The position numbers and the translations under genes are program-made. Below the pieces are notes generated by a model, which made no database searches, was not told the origin of the DNA, and saw only the letters and a program-made list of their open reading frames with translations. A DNA stretch of 64,000 nucleotides from the NCBI RefSeq assembly GCF_029024965.1, contig NZ_CP118982.1:2542001-2606000 (forward strand), written 5' to 3'. This DNA comes from Staphylococcus equorum. Lineage in GTDB: Bacteria; Bacillota; Bacilli; Staphylococcales; Staphylococcaceae. Positions 62,160-64,000 of the stretch are shown here, in pieces. Each line of letters begins with the position of its first letter. Position 1 is the first letter of the stretch.

Positions 62160-62204
62160 TAAAAACCCCTTCACAACCATTTAAATGGTTGTGAAGGGGT
62201 TTTA
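62160..62204 (+). terminator. Terminator after the SDR gene
   Basis: AAAACCCCTTCACAACCATTT and AAATGGTTGTGAAGGGGTTTT pair perfectly. Works in both directions. Confidence 0.95.
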
Positions 62205-62243
62205 TAATAATTCATAGTATCTATTGAAATCAAATTGCTAATT

Positions 62244-62567
62244 CTATTTTTTAGGCTCTACATAAGCAACAAATTTTTCAGCATTATCTTTATTTAAATC
62301 TGTTAATGAAAATGTGCCAATGCTAAAGCGCATCGTTAATACATTATCATTTAATTCGATATTTTCAATTTCGTCATATCTAATGTTTCTATAGTAAAAC
62401 TGTCCATCCATATCAACATTTAAAATAAGACGTTCATTTGTTGCGACATAAGCTGCCTCATATACTTTGATTTCACCTTGAACAGGGTACTCCATTTTTC
62501 CTAAAACGGAAGGACCTTGTTTCTCAGTTGGAAATAAATCTTCTGGATTAATATTATCTAATATCAT
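62244..62567 (-). CDS. PH-domain-like protein (YokE type)
   Basis: A 107-residue cytosolic protein. The second half (about 35-105) resembles bacterial pleckstrin-homology domains of the YokE kind: AAYVATNERLILN, YRNIRYDEIENIELN, LTMRFSIGTFSLT. It lies 20 bases after the catalase gene on the same strand, so it is probably read from the same transcript. Function unknown. Confidence 0.7.
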   Translation of the reverse strand: MILDNINPEDLFPTEKQGPSVLGKMEYPVQGEIKVYEAAYVATNERLILNVDMDGQFYYRNIRYDEIENIELNDNVLTMRFSIGTFSLTDLNKDNAEKFVAYVEPKK

Positions 62568-62587
62568 TCGATTACCTACCTTTTCAA

Positions 62588-64000
62588 TTAGTCTGCAACT
62601 TCTAAGTCTACAGTATTAATATCAATACCCATAGCATCTGCTACACCTTGACCGTAAGCTGGATCTGCTTTATAACAATGTCTAATGTGACGGTGTTTAA
62701 GTGGGTCAGTAACTGGCCCCATTTCGTTAGCCGTATTATTAAATAATATTTGTTGCTTATCAGGTGACATGCGACGGAATAATTCACCAGGTTGTTCAAA
62801 GTAGTTATCATCATCTTCACGATAGTCATATTCGAATGCTTGACCTTGAATGTCTAAGCCTGGTTTTTTGTATTGCGGTTGGTCTTCAAGCGCACCGTTA
62901 CTATTTGGATAATAGTGTGTGCCACCGCCTTGATTATTATCTAAAATTCTCATTTGACCATCTCTACTGAATGGACAAATATTTTCAACACCTACACCTT
63001 TAGGTTGGTTTACTGGAATTTGCCAATGGTTAGCACCAAGTCTGTAACGTTGTGTGTCACCATATGAGAATAAACGGCCTTGTAACATTTTGTCTGGTGA
63101 AAAGTCTAGCCCTGGTACGATGTTTGTTGGTGCAAATGCTGCTTGTTCAACATCTTGGAAATAGTTTTCAGGGTTTCTGTTTAATTCAAACTCTCCTACT
63201 TCGATTAATGGGTATTCGTCTTTATACCAAACTTTTGTTAAATCAAATGGATTATCTTTATGGTTGCGTGCTTGTTCTTCAGTCATTACTTGGATGTACA
63301 TTTTCCATTTAGGGAAGTTACCTTCTTCAATGTTTCCAAATAAATCTCTTTGAGAAGACTCTCTGTCATTTGCTATAACTTGTGCTGCTTCTTCAGGTGA
63401 ATAGTTTTCTATACCTTGTTGTGTTCTGTGGTGGAATTTAACCCAAACACGCTCGCCTTTATCATTGTACATAGAGTATGTGTGAGACCCAAAGCCATGC
63501 ATATTTCTGAAACCTTTAGGAATACCACGATCTGACATCACTATCGTAATTTGATGTAACGCTTCTGGTAATAATGTCCAGAAATCCCAGTTTGCTTGAG
63601 GATCTCTCATGTTTGTTTTTGGATTACGTTTAACAACATGGTTTAAACTTGCGAATAATTTAGGGTCTCTGAAGAAGAAGACTGGTGTATTGTTACCAAC
63701 TAAATCCCAGTTACCTTCGTCCGTATAAAATTTCAATGCAAAGCCACGAATGTCACGTTCTGCATCAGCTGCACCACGTTCACCTGCTACTGTTGAAAAA
63801 CGAGCGAACATTTCAGTTTCTTTTCCAACTTCAGAAAAAATACTTGCACAAGTGTACTGTGTAATATCATTTGTTACTTTAAATGTACCAAACGCACCAG
63901 AACCTTTTGCATGCATACGACGTTCCGGAATAACTTCTCTATCGAAGTGCGCCATTTGTTCTATGAAATATATATCTTGCATTAAAAGCGGACCTCTAGG
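62588..64000 (-). CDS. katA: Catalase (5' end beyond window)
   Basis: The visible 470 residues of a monofunctional haem catalase. The distal catalytic His is in [10 protein letters not shown], Asn in [12 protein letters not shown], and the proximal haem Tyr in [14 protein letters not shown]. The frame stays open past the first visible Met (MQDIYFIEQ) to the window end, reading [12 protein letters not shown], which matches the usual catalase N-terminal region. About 30-40 residues lie outside. It breaks down hydrogen peroxide and in staphylococci is PerR/Fur-controlled; the promoter is not in view. Confidence 0.97.
   Translation of the reverse strand, partial: PRGPLLMQDIYFIEQMAHFDREVIPERRMHAKGSGAFGTFKVTNDITQYTCASIFSEVGKETEMFARFSTVAGERGAADAERDIRGFALKFYTDEGNWDLVGNNTPVFFFRDPKLFASLNHVVKRNPKTNMRDPQANWDFWTLLPEALHQITIVMSDRGIPKGFRNMHGFGSHTYSMYNDKGERVWVKFHHRTQQGIENYSPEEAAQVIANDRESSQRDLFGNIEEGNFPKWKMYIQVMTEEQARNHKDNPFDLTKVWYKDEYPLIEVGEFELNRNPENYFQDVEQAAFAPTNIVPGLDFSPDKMLQGRLFSYGDTQRYRLGANHWQIPVNQPKGVGVENICPFSRDGQMRILDNNQGGGTHYYPNSNGALEDQPQYKKPGLDIQGQAFEYDYREDDDNYFEQPGELFRRMSPDKQQILFNNTANEMGPVTDPLKHRHIRHCYKADPAYGQGVADAMGIDINTVDLEVAD

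Noticed and set aside
1..64000. CRISPR arrays, tRNA or rRNA genes, prophage
   Set aside because: No regularly spaced repeats, cloverleaf sequences or phage gene blocks were seen on either strand.

Overview
The window is a low-GC Firmicute chromosome segment that reads as Staphylococcus, probably a coagulase-negative species. The genus call rests on rpsF-ssb-rpsR followed by ychF, a DUF951 gene and mscS, the mpsABC bicarbonate/cation locus, hypR-merA, copB-copL, an MdeA-like pump, AusB-like and AusA-like genes, and PSM-like peptides. I do not assign a species. No tRNA, rRNA, CRISPR array or intact transposon was seen.

1-10.3 kb: a paired SMR exporter under a guanidine-I riboswitch; a small conserved protein; a small membrane protein; the oxidant-stress pair hypR-merA; a VOC protein; a membrane-anchored poly-gamma-glutamate hydrolase-like protein; and a beta-glucoside PTS operon (EIIB, EIIC, EIIA, GH1 6-phospho-beta-glucosidase). 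The LicR-type regulator of that operon is split by a TA-repeat frameshift. A near-perfect cre site precedes the operon.

10.4-20.5 kb: small membrane proteins, a LysM amidase, the rpsF-ssb-rpsR operon with a probable S6:S18 leader, a parS-like palindrome, a GH25 lysozyme, then ychF/DUF951/mscS. These last three genes are flanked on both sides by inverted copies of a three-gene cluster of 15-19 residue PSM-like peptides (six peptides in total, all very short).

20-29.7 kb: mpsABC with a terminator-like leader; an AraC regulator with a GH4 alpha-galactosidase and a GPH-family sugar symporter (all three use TTG starts); and an FmdB-type zinc ribbon gene behind what looks like the last codons of a lost formamidase.

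30-41 kb: a secondary-metabolite locus. A 2482-residue NRPS (C-A-T-C-A-T-R) has two A domains that look identical over 1579 bp. Both carry a serine-type specificity code, so the predicted product is a Ser-Ser aldehyde or a pyrazinone/pyrazine derived from it. A Sfp-type phosphopantetheinyl transferase lies upstream. A convergent cassette (SDR, stand-alone condensation protein homologous to the NRPS N-terminal C domain, truncated type II thioesterase) ends at a decayed ISL3-type transposase. This locus and the twin peptide clusters are the strongest candidates for undescribed biology.

41-52.6 kb: a TM2 protein, a Fur-box-preceded flavin reductase, copB-copL behind a CsoR-type operator, an acyl-CoA synthetase, an MdeA-like pump, an M20 amidohydrolase, an MFS exporter divergent from an HxlR regulator, and a structured intergenic element.

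52.6-64 kb: an iron-type ABC importer (lipoprotein, frameshifted permease, ATPase) translationally coupled to two unrecognised proteins. A divergent pair of their paralogues lies across a Fur box. Three SDR dehydrogenases, a MaoC-type hydratase, a MarR regulator, a PH-domain-like protein and the 3' part of a catalase gene follow.
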